Below, piece after piece: positions 47,337 to 58,315 of a stretch of 64,000 nucleotides of DNA; within the stretch, counting starts at the first letter, position 1; each line of letters opens with the position of its first letter. The translations under genes and the position numbers were made by a program. The notes beneath the pieces are model-generated. The model was not told the origin of the DNA, did not search any database, and worked only from the letters and a program-made list of their open reading frames with translations. The DNA is from Lentinula raphanica (taxonomy: Eukaryota > Basidiomycota > Agaricomycetes > Agaricales > Omphalotaceae): positions 124,001 through 188,000 of the forward strand of contig JANVFP010000002.1 in NCBI GenBank assembly GCA_027919835.1, read 5' to 3'.

Positions 47337-49160
47337 CTATTTTACACTTTTTACACGGTTACCTATAGGCCATACAAACTGGATATTTAGACCGCGAGAA
47401 GAAAATGAAAGCAGGAACTTGTTGTAAACACAGATATTGATTGGTCTCGGCGCGGGATCGATCCAAAGCGTTACAACGACCAAACGATGAGTCGCAGTAT
47501 CTTCATGTATCTCCGCGCATTTCTGGTGAATGAGTTAGCAGCCTATATGCCATATATTGTTGAGGATGTACACACCAACGCGATGTTCTTGTGATCGAGG
47601 TGGATTCTATTCAAAAAATCATATAAATCTTGCAACAACGCCGCTGCCTGCAAAGGCGAACTGGACAGATACGGCGGCTGATAGTTCACAGAACGCATTA
47701 TGTTGCGTATGATACTTCCAACCACGGGATTTCTCTCCCAACGGATTGATCGAGACGGTTGAGACGACTGGCAGCTGAACATCGCGTACTCGACACTGAG
47801 GATAATTAGTACCGGTGTGCGGTGAAAATATTATGAGGACGATACTCACAATTTCAATTGTTGGTCAACGCTAGATTTGAGCATTTCGTACTTGCGAGTC
47901 AGAGTCCTTCGTTCTTCACGGGAGACGACAATGCCTGGCTGTTCAGAATCAGGCTGGAAGAAAGTCGATTTGATAGTCGTATGGGTGGTTTGATAACGAA
48001 TGCCCCAGGAATTACTTTCGATTGGGTCGCTTTCGTCGCTTTCGTCGAAATCATCATGATGTTCCAAGTCCATCTTCAGACACGCACTATCGCCGACCCA
48101 TCTGTAGTGACGGATGGTTATACCAGAATCGAAGCAGACCAGATCGTCTGCTGAAGGGCAATGTACGACATTGAAGCCGCGGGCCATCCATTTGTGACGG
48201 ATAGGGAGTGAGTCGACGTCGGTCAGCGAGTTGTTGAAGGTGAATGAATTTTTATCGAGGAGAGTTGGTTTTGCAAACAGGCAGTAGGCTGTACGGTGAG
48301 TAATAACATTCATCACACATGCTGGCAAAATAATGTTTAAATATAATTAAGACGGCAGCATGGGCGAAGAATTACGCACTAGAGTGGAAACCCAAGATTG
48401 CTTCGACCAGTTTTTCGTGTAGCAAGCGGATGAACAAATCCAGGACCGTAGCGCACGAGACCATTGTAACCGATCGTTTCGAAAGGATCAAAGAAATCGG
48501 GAGAATCGTGTCTAAAAAGGCCAACGAAATGCATATCTTCCGCTAACGGTGGACGCCCGCGGACTCTGAAACGAGCTCCAGTCTGGCCTGATGCACGAAG
48601 TTGGGCCAGTCGTTCGCGTTCAACACTACGTTCGGCAGCGTGAGCACGAGAAGAAGTAATTAGCCCACCACCTGCTCTTATGGATGCTCGATTGGAGGTT
48701 CTGGAGTCGGGTAGAGGATGAGATGATGATGAAGGGGCAGGCAATCTGTCTGCAGCAGAGACAAATGTGAATCTGAAAGAGACCGGATGAGGCAGGAGCA
48801 CGGTTGGAGTTAGAAGGCGAACGCAACAATGCACAACAAGTTCATCAACAGACCGGTATTTCCGTCAAACGACTTTATTGCCAGCTCCAGGATGACACTG
48901 TAAAGCCCGGTACCTTCTCAAGAAGGAGCGGTGAGAAGAAGAATCCATAGCTAACGTTTATGAGCTCAATGATAGTGTGATTCAAGCTATGAAAAAACCT
49001 ACCGACAAGGACCAATGTTAACTTCGATAACGTCAGAGCACTGCTTGAGGAAGTAAGGTGTCGCATGAGTGTTCAAGTAATTCAGAGCCAGTTTGTTGAT
49101 GTCGTGAACGTTGTTTGTGTATGAAGAGAAGCGTTGGTCTGGGGGAGAAATGGCAGTGGG
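47337..49160 (-). CDS. Hypothetical multi-exon protein, unknown function
   Basis: The best-supported exon (about 47869-48290) encodes PTLLDKNSFTFNNSLTDVDS, PIRHKWMARGFNVVHCPSAD, ITIRHYRWVGDSACLKMDLE and SNSWGIRYQTT. It is followed by exons with QPPYLSSSPLQAAALLQDLY and, after an intron, KCAEIHEDTATHRLVVVTLW up to a TAG at 47337. Upstream exons carry AISPPDQRFSSYTNNVHDIN and THATPYFLKQCSDVIEVNIG (about 49020-49160) and ERERLAQLRASGQTGARFR near 48600. I recall the RHYRWVGD..CLKM block from uncharacterised mushroom proteins, but no function is known to me. The N-terminal start and the joins between 48300 and 49020 were not resolved. Confidence 0.5.
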
Positions 49161-49424
49161 CACTAGTGTTTCAATTCGTGACAGTAAAAGACAACGAAAA
49201 TGAACATCGTATCATCATGTCAAAGGTTATTACGAGATTCTTTGTAATCAATATAGATATGCCTATTGCGTCAAATTTGGTCGATTTTTGACATTTGAAC
49301 ACCACAAAGCCCTCCTCTAAAGAGTCGGAGAATATGACGACTTGTACTACCCACAGTGTATTGATTTATTTTTATGTTTACTTCGCGCTCACTCCTGTTA
49401 CCTGTATCTCAACATGATTCTCGT

Positions 49425-49511
49425 TTGGGGAGTATAGATCGACATACTATGACTGTGGATTGGAGGAGTCCTAGTTTATTGGAGAGATCGGAGGGCCAGG
49501 TGTTGAGGGAG
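49425..49511 (-). pseudogene. Relic of a third kinase-like gene (N-terminal fragment)
   Basis: On the minus strand a short stretch reads TWPSDLSNKLGLLQS, like TWPSDLEMKLLESRS and SWPSDLEDKLLQS at the N termini of the two kinase-like genes. Nucleotides around it (GAGGGCCAGG, ATCGACATA) match the same genes in the same order. The frame is then lost and no kinase core follows, so it appears to be a decayed copy. Confidence 0.5.
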
Positions 49512-49721
49512 GATTAGTGAGTTGACAGATTGTTGAGATATGTGGGCTTGAGGATATATATTATATATGTCATCTCTCTCGTCTGTATATCCTGCACCGT
49601 CACGGAATGTACATGAAGAGATTGAATTCATTTTTGAAAGTGTATAGTCAGAGTTCCAACAACCGCCCGTCCTTGACAAGAAAAAGAAACATAACGAGTC
49701 CAAGTCCTAAAACTCGGTCGT

Positions 49722-49792
49722 GAGGCGAAGAAGAAGAAGAAGAAAAAGAGAAAGAGAGAGAGAAAGGAGAAAAGAAAAAGGAAAAGAACAGA
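49722..49792. repeat. GA-rich purine tract / microsatellite
   Basis: A run of GAA, GAG and GA units just downstream of the ABP1-like gene on the other strand. Simple sequence. Confidence 0.85.
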
Positions 49793-49866
49793 AAGGTGAC
49801 TCGAATCTTTCGTCCGTCAAAAAGGTAACAACTTCTCCTCCTCCTGCATCTACATCCCTCACTCAG

Positions 49867-51886
49867 TTACTCCTGCATCTCAACATAATTCGCAGGGAAC
49901 AACCCCACCTTTTCTTCCCCTCCTTCTCCCCCGCGATACACGCTCCCACTCCACCAATCCTCACTGACGGCCTCGATACGCACGATCCAATCTCCCTCCT
50001 CGAACGAGATCTCGTTGTCCTCGGCGGCTTCGTACGCGTATAAAGCGATCGCTTTGGGGCCTAGGGAGGAGGGGTCTGATGAGGGGTCTTCTGAGGGTTC
50101 TGGGTGTTGTTCAGGTGCGGTTGGGGCTGCTGGGGCGGTTTGGGCTGCTGGGGCGGTTGGGGCTGCTGGAGCAGGAGGAGGCGGAGGTGGAGGAGGAGCT
50201 GCAGCACCAACAGCAGACAGCGGCACACTCTCGACAACCTCGACATAATTCGCCGGAAACATCCCCTCCCTCCTCTCTCCTCCTCCTTCCCCTCCATCAC
50301 CATCCCCGTTGTCGACGTTGTCAACGATAAACCCAGACCACCACCCCTCATCTAGCTCCTCGATGTTCTGCACGAGCTGGCCTTCGAGCAGGGAGAGCTC
50401 GTTGGATTCGGTTGCCTGTGTGTGACGAGGATGAATATTTTGATGATATAATGAGGAAAAGCGGACGAACCTCGTAGTCGTACAAAACAACCGCACAGAC
50501 ACCTTCGCCTTGGACTGGTCCTTGTCCTTGTCCTTGTTCTTGTGGGTCCTCCTGCTCTTCTGCGTGCTCTTGCTCTGGTTCTGGTTCAGCAGGAACCACA
50601 GGACTAGCCAACACCGGTGGGGGAGGCGGTGGCGGTGGTGGTGGAGGAGGAGGAGGAGGCGGGGGAGGGGGAGAAGCTGCTGCAGGAGACACAGGTTGTA
50701 CGGGACGAGTAGACACAGGTAACGGGGGAGCAGCAGGAACAGGGGGTGGTGGTGGAGGCGCATCCCACGATTCCTCGTCCTCATCAATCTCTTTGGCCAA
50801 CACAGGCGGTCTGCTAATACCAACTGCAGCACCGCCACCGAGCTTCATCGCACCGAACGAACGAGGAAGATTCGGTGCGCTTGCTGGGGAACGCACCGGG
50901 GACGGGGGTGATGGAGCAGGAGGCGTTGGACGAGGGCTTGGGTTTGAGGATACGGGTAACGGAGGCGCAGGAGACTCGACCTGTTTCTTCGCCATCGCCT
51001 GACGCTCGGACCACGTCAGCTTCCCCGTTCCCCCTGCTCTAACCGGGCTCGCTTGTTGTTGTTGCTGTTGTTGGACCTTCTCAAACGGATTCTTCAGTCT
51101 CCCCGGTTTAGGCAACGACACGGGGGTGTACGCTGATCCTACGGGTGCGATGAGCTCGTCTTGCGCTGTCGGTTTTGTGGGCGTTGTGGATGACGCTGGT
51201 GCTGACGGAGGGGAAGAGGGAGCGGCGAGTGATTTGGTGGGAACGAATGAGCCAAATCCACCTGTTCTAGGTGTTGTCGTTGGTGCTTGAGCTCCCGTCG
51301 TCCGCCCACTGAACACACCAGGCTTCGGCAACGCCGTCGACGGCTGTGACTCTCTCACCGCAGCCATATCCACCCGTTCATATCCCGATCCCACATTCGG
51401 TGCCATCTTCGGCACACTCTCTCTCGCCCTCGGCGTCACCGTCACCGTCTGTTGCTGAAAAGAATACTTCGCCCCCGAAGCCGCCTCCACCCTCCTCATA
51501 ATCCCCTCCGGCGTCACATCACCCTCATTCCTCGCCTGCACCACCACATGCGCCCCCTTCAGAAACTCCCCCATCCCCGCGCTGTGGCTCGCGAACAGCC
51601 CCTTCCGCCGTTCCGGCACCCCGTCCCCGCACCAGCACACCAGGACGTACTTGGGTAGCCCGCTCCCCGGGTCGGCGACGCGCGTGAACGCCCATTGGAC
51701 ACGGCCGGTGTGGAATTCGTCGCTGAGCTCGGTGAGGCCGCCGCTGCCGGAGGATTGGAGCTTGATGCTGTGCGTCGTGGGCGAGGAGTAGGTGTACATC
51801 ACCCAGTTGGTGGGTGAGGACGGGGTGAGCACGGAGGTGTATGGGGCTTTGAGGTCGGGAGAGGAGAGGTCAAGGGAGAGTGACAT
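49867..51886 (-). CDS. ABP1: ABP1/drebrin-like actin-binding protein (ADF-H plus two SH3 domains)
   Basis: Two exons (50471-51886 and 49867-50415), phase 0, 654 aa. Residues 1 to about 135 form an ADF/cofilin-homology domain: SPTNWVMYTYSSPTTHSIKL, ELSDEFHTGRVQWAFTRV, KYVLVCWCGDGVPERRKGLF. The middle is Pro/Ser/Thr-rich with VGSAYTPVSLPKPGRLKNPF-type motifs. Two SH3 domains end the protein: ALYAYEAAEDNEISFEEGDW..DWWSG..GLFPANYVEM at the C terminus and VVLYDYE + ATESNELSLLEGQLV..GWWSG..GMFPANYVEV before it, interrupted by the intron. A polyproline tract (about 16 Pro, 50610-50670) lies between. Abp1 links actin patches to endocytosis and activates Arp2/3. The first SH3 has a long acidic insert (about 20 residues, DNGDGDGG) in its RT/distal region. 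Confidence 0.92.
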
Positions 51887-52234
51887 CGATGGTGGTACTC
51901 GATTAAGAGAGGCTTGCTTTTTTTCCCACGAGTAAAATATATCTTAACCTCGAGGATTCCTTTCTATAAACCAGCCATAGATGAGAAAGAAACTTATCAT
52001 ATCAGATCTTATCGATCAGTCGCGATCGGAACTTCAGTTCAAGTTATTGTTACAGAAAAGATGGTACGAGAGTGAGTATACTGTATGAGCAGCCCTCTCA
52101 GTTACCAAGTGTAGTTTCTTCAGTCCGCTCTGAAAAGTACTTTTACAAATATTAATGATACGTAGTAGATCACAGCAAGGAAAAGGAAAAAGGGAAAAGG
52201 GGAAAAAAACCGAGGACACATTCGGAGCTATGTA

Positions 52235-52328
52235 CTCCCTGGCTGGGAGTCGAACCCAGCTTTCGCGCGCATATTCCAAAATTGAACTAATGACAGGCGC
52301 GTGTACTAAACCGATATACTACCAGGGA
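52235..52328 (-). tRNA. tRNA-Asp (anticodon GTC), intron-containing, copy 1
   Basis: Minus strand: acceptor TCCCTGG/CCAGGGA with discriminator G, T arm CTGGG-TTCGACT-CCCAG, anticodon stem CGCGC/GCGCG and loop CT-GTC-A, anticodon GTC. An AT-rich intron of about 21 nt follows position 37. A run of seven T lies downstream on the minus strand as terminator. Confidence 0.92.
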
Positions 52329-52820
52329 TTAGATAAAAATCTGATCAACGCAGCTATCAGTATAGCTAACACAAAGTTCATCCGAAGATTCCCTAGAGAA
52401 ATTACTTACTTTTAATTAAAAGGTACACGAAATGGATGTGGCACGAAGAGAACAAACACTGAGATTGTACACAGCCATGATTCCCATTCCATTATTGTCA
52501 ACAAATCATGTCAGAATCCAGATATGCTAGGATATGCTCAATCCGATACCACACGATTTTTTGCGACACACTGGTCCAGAATCCAGATCTGTCTACACTC
52601 TACACTCTACAGTCTGATTCTGTAGATTCTGTACTGATGTGCGCTGTTCCAGCATGATGGAATTTTCACTGGGAAGCCCCCTCGATCCATCCTCCAGAGT
52701 CCTTGGTGTGCCACTGTGCAGTGCTCTTCAAGGACGAACGAGTGACGAAAGCAACATGTAGCCAGAACCAAGTTGGTTTTTGGCAAAACACAAAAAACAT
52801 TGCTTCCAGTTTTCAATTTA

Positions 52821-52919
52821 CTCCCTGGCTGGGAGTCGAACCCAGCTTTCGCGCGCGGTACTTTTCTATTGTCAATGGGTATGACAGGCGCGTGTACTAA
52901 ACCGATATACTACCAGGGA
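52821..52919 (-). tRNA. tRNA-Asp (anticodon GTC), intron-containing, copy 2
   Basis: Mature-tRNA sequence identical to copy 1, but with a different intron of about 26 nt after position 37. A T-run follows on the minus strand. The two copies are about 490 bp apart and flanks are not similar, so they are old duplicates kept alike in the mature part. Confidence 0.92.
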
Positions 52920-54895
52920 CTTGGTTAGGTCCCCCACCAAAGCTTGATTCAGAGGAGTTGTCATTGGTCAAGAATGTTGATGGTGACTTGGCAATGATGA
53001 GTTGAGAGCGGTAAACTTTTGAACCTCGCTTGTTCTGTTCATGATCAACGTTCTTTCGAAATTCGAACAGTCAAATCCCGAACAGTTGAGCACACAGCTG
53101 CACACAGGTGGCAGGCTACGGCGTAATACGGAGGTCCGGAGGAGCTTGTGCCGCTCTTTGCCGCTGTGGAGCCGCTGTCACGTCGCAAACGCCTGTGTAC
53201 GTGACCAGACGCGACAATAGCAATCTTTCCCCTTCTTTGAACTTTCCCCCTCTTTCCTCCTCTTCCACTACCATGAACCTTCATGAACCCATGGACCCAT
53301 GGACACTTTGAGAGCCCATGGAGTCGATATCGAAGCCGTGGATCCGTGGACCCAGACTTTTTGATTCTCTAGGATTCTCTTTGCAAGTCATTCTCTGTCC
53401 CTCGCCAGAGCTTCTCTTCCCTCGTAAACTGCTGCGCCCGGCTGGAACCTGCTGAAAACTCTGTCTTCTTGAACCTTTCTTCTCTCGATGGGTTTCTCGA
53501 TTTCTCTAGCCGGATGAAAGCCAAGGTCCGGTGACTCGATGACTCGATGATACGATGATTCGTGAGGGATAGAAAGCATGAAGTTTATGAGGAATCAAGA
53601 TATCGCTTGGTCATATGTGGTGAGTTCCCCCCCCCCCATCTTTTGTCAGTCGATAAGTATGTTGATGCCCTGTTCAAGCTTCGTAGTTTCCCCCTTTCTG
53701 TTCTCCAGCATCTTGAAAACACCGTAGCTTATGCTCACGAATGTACATATCGTGATATCCAATTATGTCGATTGCTTCGTAAGTACAATGCACATCGCTT
53801 CACGATATGGATTCTCTCTTTGCCATCTTTGCCCCATCAACATCAGGATCTAGGAGATAGTGCTAGCCTCTGCTGCTAGCTAGGAGGTCTGGATTGGATA
53901 CGCAAGTAAGTATGCCTAGAACGGGTCAAGCTCGACGCGAACACGTTCCACGAGTGTATGCCCTGAAATTTCCATTCGCCTTCGTGAACTCGAACTCGAG
54001 CGACGATCTTCGTTCCCACATGTATGTATACAGTATCGTTGGCTTATTTTTTTTCCCCTGTCGCGGATTTATAGAGATCTATAGCTGGCTCCCCGTATAT
54101 CTGTCGGACCTCGGCCAACTCGAATACTCAGAGGGGAGAAGTTTGAATGTAAGATTTTCCGGTGCGCTCGCGCTCATCGTTTATCTATCCCAGTCTGTCT
54201 TTTATTTATTGCAATCTGATCGACTTGACGCCAGAGTCTTGGGATATTCCAATTTTCCTTGAAGATCTGGCCGTTTGCCATGTGGCATGTGGGGGGGGGG
54301 CAAGATGTATGGAGAAAATGCATTGTCCCTCTTCTGGCATGAACCCCTGTTAAGTATCATCAATTCCTTCAGTTTCCTTTCCTTCTCCCCTTCTCCTCGG
54401 TGGACATCGGGGCTCGTCACTTGATTGGTCGTGTATATGTCATCTAACTCGGTCTCTTGGGTGACTCGGTGAGATCTCTGCGGAGTCTCTTCCCGGCCCC
54501 AACGGATTCACTGGGCCACTGGACCACTGCAAGGATAGTGCTCTGTGTTGTCACAGTCTGGTCCTATAGACGAACATCTGTGTTTTTTTTTTTCATTGTC
54601 CTTGATGACTCAAAGAGAAGAGAAGCACCAGAAGACCAGAAGCAGAAGAGGCTATTCGAAGGATCAAACAAGGTTGCTGTGCGTTCTCACACGTATGATG
54701 TTCGAATTCCTTCATTGCTAACGGAAGATTCTAAAGTTTTCACAGGATTATCTGAGGTTAAATACTCCTCGAACCCAATTTAAGCCGCATGCAACTTACC
54801 GTACACTGACCCTCTTTGTTCTGCCCTCGAAACCTACTTTACTTCAGACTCAGACCCCACCACCCACCACCCACGTCATTCTGACAACTCCCCTC
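52920..54895. other. Intergenic, possible unrecognised spliced transcript
   Basis: No gene could be supported. Good donor and acceptor signals occur around 53624 (GTGAGT), 53709 (CTCCAG), 53777 (GTAAGT), 53848 (CATCAG) and 53905 (GTAAGT), so a non-coding or 5'-UTR transcript is possible, but joined exons hit a stop quickly. Homopolymers (C run near 53629, G run near 54292, T run near 54581) and repeated CATGGA and GACTCGATGA strings are present. Confidence 0.35.
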
Positions 54896-56761
54896 ATGTT
54901 GCCGTCGTCGTCCAAACTGCAGATATCCTCGTTCGTGTTAGACCCACCACGGATCCTACACTTCCAAGAAGAAACCGTCTCTTCGTCTTCGTCTTCGTCA
55001 TGTGCATTTTCAGTCGATGCTGCCCAAAACATGACTGGCATAGATTCAACATGCTCATCTGGTCTGAAGATGACAGCCAAGCGTTACACCATGGGTTTCT
55101 CTGAAGACAATACATTCGGACTTACCTTGCTCTTCGCGCACGGTGTGGGATCCCGTATGTGCCCCCATCTCTTACTCGTATTCTCTTGTATTCTCTCTTC
55201 CCGTTCGATCTGATGGCGAACGGATATCACCTCATGCACATGAAAACAACACCGCTGACGGCAACACTGTACTCTCTCTCTCTCTCTACAGATAAAGAGC
55301 AATGGGAACCCACCATCGAGCGGATCTTTCTGACTCAGGCTTCGAAGGAGAGACATCATCAGATACGCGAAGCTTGGTCTTTCGATTGGCAGAATCATGG
55401 CGAAGCGGCGTTGGTCAATGAGGAGATTTTGAGAGATCGACCTGAAGGCGTTTGTGAGTAAGCTTTGAATTTGAATGGGCTATAAGCGATTTGGAATGTT
55501 CAAACTGACGTGGGGGGTGTTATTTTTTTTTGTTCTCCGCAGCGATATACATATGGGCACCGGCGATTGTTGATTTCGTGCAATCTTCTCGAATGGCTGG
55601 ACATCGGATCGTTCCCCTCGGCCACTCTGCTGGTGCTGGAGCGATGTGAGTTCTCGTTTCTTCTTTGTATACGGCATATATATCGTCATCCTACCCGAGA
55701 ACTCTATGCATGTTTGTCCACATCCTATCCAATAACCCTCGACTAACGATTTCCCCTTCAGGATGCTAACGACGAAAAACTTTCCCTTGTCCCATCTCCC
55801 TTATGTCTCCCTCGTACTCATCGAGCCAACGATGATTACTCGAGAGATGTTCGAAGCTCATTTCGATGACCGGATACGGTCGATGGAAATGTCGGTCGGC
55901 GCCACAGAAGTCAGGCGGGACGTGTGGCCGGATAGAGAAGAAGCTTTTAGATGGCTTAGTCGCAGGTTTCCCTTCCGGACCTGGGATCCGCGCGTCGTAC
56001 GGCTTCTAGTGGTGGGTCTCTCTGACTCGTTCTCTCTCTCCCTTCCTAGCCCCTCCCATTGTTCTTTCTTCCTACATACGTTCAGACCATAGAATTTTCT
56101 CTGGAGTCTGGATTCCAGACAATTTTCTTCTTCTTGCGTTTCTCTCTGACTTTGTGAGAGAATGAAAGCTGACGTGGATGGGTCATTTGCAGGAGCACGG
56201 TCTTCACCAGAAGTTCCCAGATTCCAAAACCGTCACGCTCAAGTGCGATAGGAAGCAGGAAGCGATATCGTATCCCGATGTAGATGGACACTTTGAAGCG
56301 ACGACGGAGCTTGCACGGGTGTGTCGTACCCTTCCGGTGCATGTCATATGGGGAACGAGCAACGATATGTTGTTAGTGCGTTCCCTTTCTTCTTCGTGAT
56401 CTTTTGAGCTTACTATCCCCTCCTCTCTCTATTCCTCGATAGCCCCGATTATTTCCAGGACTCTTTAGCTGATGCAACCCAGGGGAGAATCGTGGCTTCT
56501 GTTTCGAGAGTGCATGGTGCAGGTCATCTGGTGAGGCTTCCTGAATCCTATGGGTTCCATCCCCCCCCCTTAAAGATACTGGCTGAAGGGCTTCTGGGTA
56601 CTAGGTCATGCAAGAGAAACCGGACCATCTTGCACTCAAGATATGCGAAGCGCTGGACACGATCAGTCCTTATCTATCTCTCCGGTCGCGATTGTAGCGT
56701 ACCAACATTTGCATCTATGTTCATGGACTTTCAAATCATATCGCATATCGCACTACTGTAA
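54896..56761 (+). CDS. Alpha/beta hydrolase (lipase/esterase-like)
   Basis: Seven exons fit. The N-terminal exon has LTLLFAHGVGS, the oxyanion-hole HG, joined to HKEQWEPTIERIFLTQ. Then AWSFDWQNHGEAALVN, followed by the nucleophile elbow LGHSAGAGAMM (GxSxG with Ser) and LSHLPYVSLVLIEPTMI. The acidic residue is probably in PVHVIWGTSNDM and the catalytic His in VHGAGHLV. This resembles fungal peroxisomal-type hydrolases (Lpx1-like), but no targeting signal is visible. The C terminus after GHLV (LKILAEGLLGTRS...) is uncertain; a poly-C run near 56562 lies in this part and the real end may be earlier than 56761. Neighbouring genes give no functional hint. Confidence 0.75.
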
Positions 56762-57049
56762 CATAGACCGGCGACAGGACCCGAAATTAGAACATTCCTT
56801 TCAATTTTCAACCTCTTCTCCTTCATACACCAGCATAAACCTCGCAAACAATCGAAAATATCACGATGTCGTCAAACCAGCACTAGCCTGGTTCAGTATC
56901 GCTGCCACGTCAGCCTGCTTAAATCTCTCTTTTCCACTTTTCCTCATTCTCACTTTTTGCAACGAAGCTGGTCTTCACTGACGCCAAACCGCTGGTCGCC
57001 TTGTCGAACGAATCAAACATCATCAACCACCGTTTTGTCACCGAACCCG

Positions 57050-57456
57050 ATGATTCTCCCTCATTATCTACTCGCCTTCCTGCTCGCCATCGGGGCTGTT
57101 CCTACCGCTTTCGCTGTGCCCGTCCAACGTGGTCCGAGTCGCGAGTCCGTTGTCCATATTGGTGCCTCAAAAGCTTTCATTCGCACAGTAAAGCGTGCGG
57201 ATGAATGCTCTCAGGATCCTCGCGCTCTCTCTGGCTCTGAGAGTGATGGCCTTCGGGCGAAGGTGAGTTGATGTCTTTGCTTCGCGATCAGTTCTTTTCG
57301 GAAGTTCTGATAACTGGCTTCCTCTGTATCTCCATTCCTCCATCCTAATAGACTTCCCTTCCACTCTGCTACCATCCCTCTATCGATGGTGGTCGTTCTT
57401 CGTGTTTACCCCCTGGTTATGCCTTCCTGAATGCGAAAAGACTTCCTAGTCTTTGA
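57050..57456 (+). CDS. Array copy 1: small secreted protein, internally deleted family member
   Basis: Exon 1 57050-57262 encodes signal peptide MILPHYLLAFLLAIGAVPTA and a short region with ADECSQDP; exon 2 57352-57456 encodes a Cys-containing tail (LCYHPSIDGGRSSCLPPG) and ends KRLPSL. Total 105 aa. The exon 2 start matches the start of exon 2 in the 405-aa relatives, and the last residues plus 3' flank match their ends, so about 800 bp coding for the mature domain is missing. Downstream flank (57450-57720) is clearly similar to 59690-59945 after copy 2. It may still encode a small secreted protein, since frame and splice sites are intact. Confidence 0.6.
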
Positions 57457-58153
57457 CCCTCGATGCCTCTATCTTCCTCGTTGCCCACTGCCAGGTGCCG
57501 CGCCGTTCATTATCTCTTCCTTGTTCAGATAGTCCCTCTGTTCTGGATTAGGTTGTGTTTTGAATGTCACAGCTAGCTCTTGATTGCGACCTGGTCTTGT
57601 TGCTATCGAGGATGAGGATGGCGGTGACTCGTCACTCGGTGGTTAATGCTCTGCCTAGCGTGGTGCGCGCAGCTTTGGGGAGGAGTCTCTTGAGTCTCGG
57701 ACTTCGGTCGTGGTAACGTATTCCCTTCTACTAAGTATGTACTATGTACCTACACCGTACATGATATTATTAGTTGTATGTTCAGAGTAACAGGTCGACA
57801 GGGCCTTCGAATTTAGAATACGCTTCTCCTTCTTCAATCCTGCAACCAAGAATCTTTCTATTCCCTTGCTTGCAAGGGCTTTCCATCTCGGTCGTGTTCC
57901 GTATATATTGGACAAACAAATTAAGTCACTTCAAGCAGCGAGTGCCTACTTACCAGGCCCTACTTAAAGTCTGTATAGGTCTGTATGTATCTCAAGCTTC
58001 AAGCTGCAAGGCGCTTCAAGCTTCAACTTCTTCGACATCAAGCAGCCTCAAGCAAGGGCTTTGCCGCCTACAGGCGGCCATTCTATGTCAATTCTGCTGA
58101 CCTATCATCGTGAAGGATGTTGTCAACCCTTCATTCACATCATAACTTCGCAT

Positions 58154-58315
58154 GAACTCCGATGATCAACTCGAAGTTGAGGCTTTTATATTTTCTTTAC
58201 CTCTTTTTCTCTTACCTTCATCACTGTCACCTTCTCTCAAAACGAAGCTGGTCTTCATCAAGTCGCTGGTCGTCTTATCGGATTCTTCACGAAATTTACG
58301 CACATACCACCAACA
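58154..58315 (+). promoter_or_regulatory. Near-identical promoter block of the secreted-protein array
   Basis: The 165 bp before the ATG here and before the ATG at 60639 differ at only three positions with no indels, counted by eye. A more diverged version precedes the copy at 63824. It contains a pyrimidine-rich tract and a shared CTCAAAACGAAGCTGGT string, which also occurs in part before copy 1. Confidence 0.7.

Noticed and set aside
50015..50355. Plus-strand Gly/Ala- and Leu-rich ORFs
   Set aside because: Antisense of the Ala/Pro-rich linker between the SH3 domains of the ABP1-like gene.
53562..54262. Series of short plus-strand exons with good splice signals
   Set aside because: Joined frames reach stops quickly and no domain is seen; kept only as a remark on a possible non-coding transcript.
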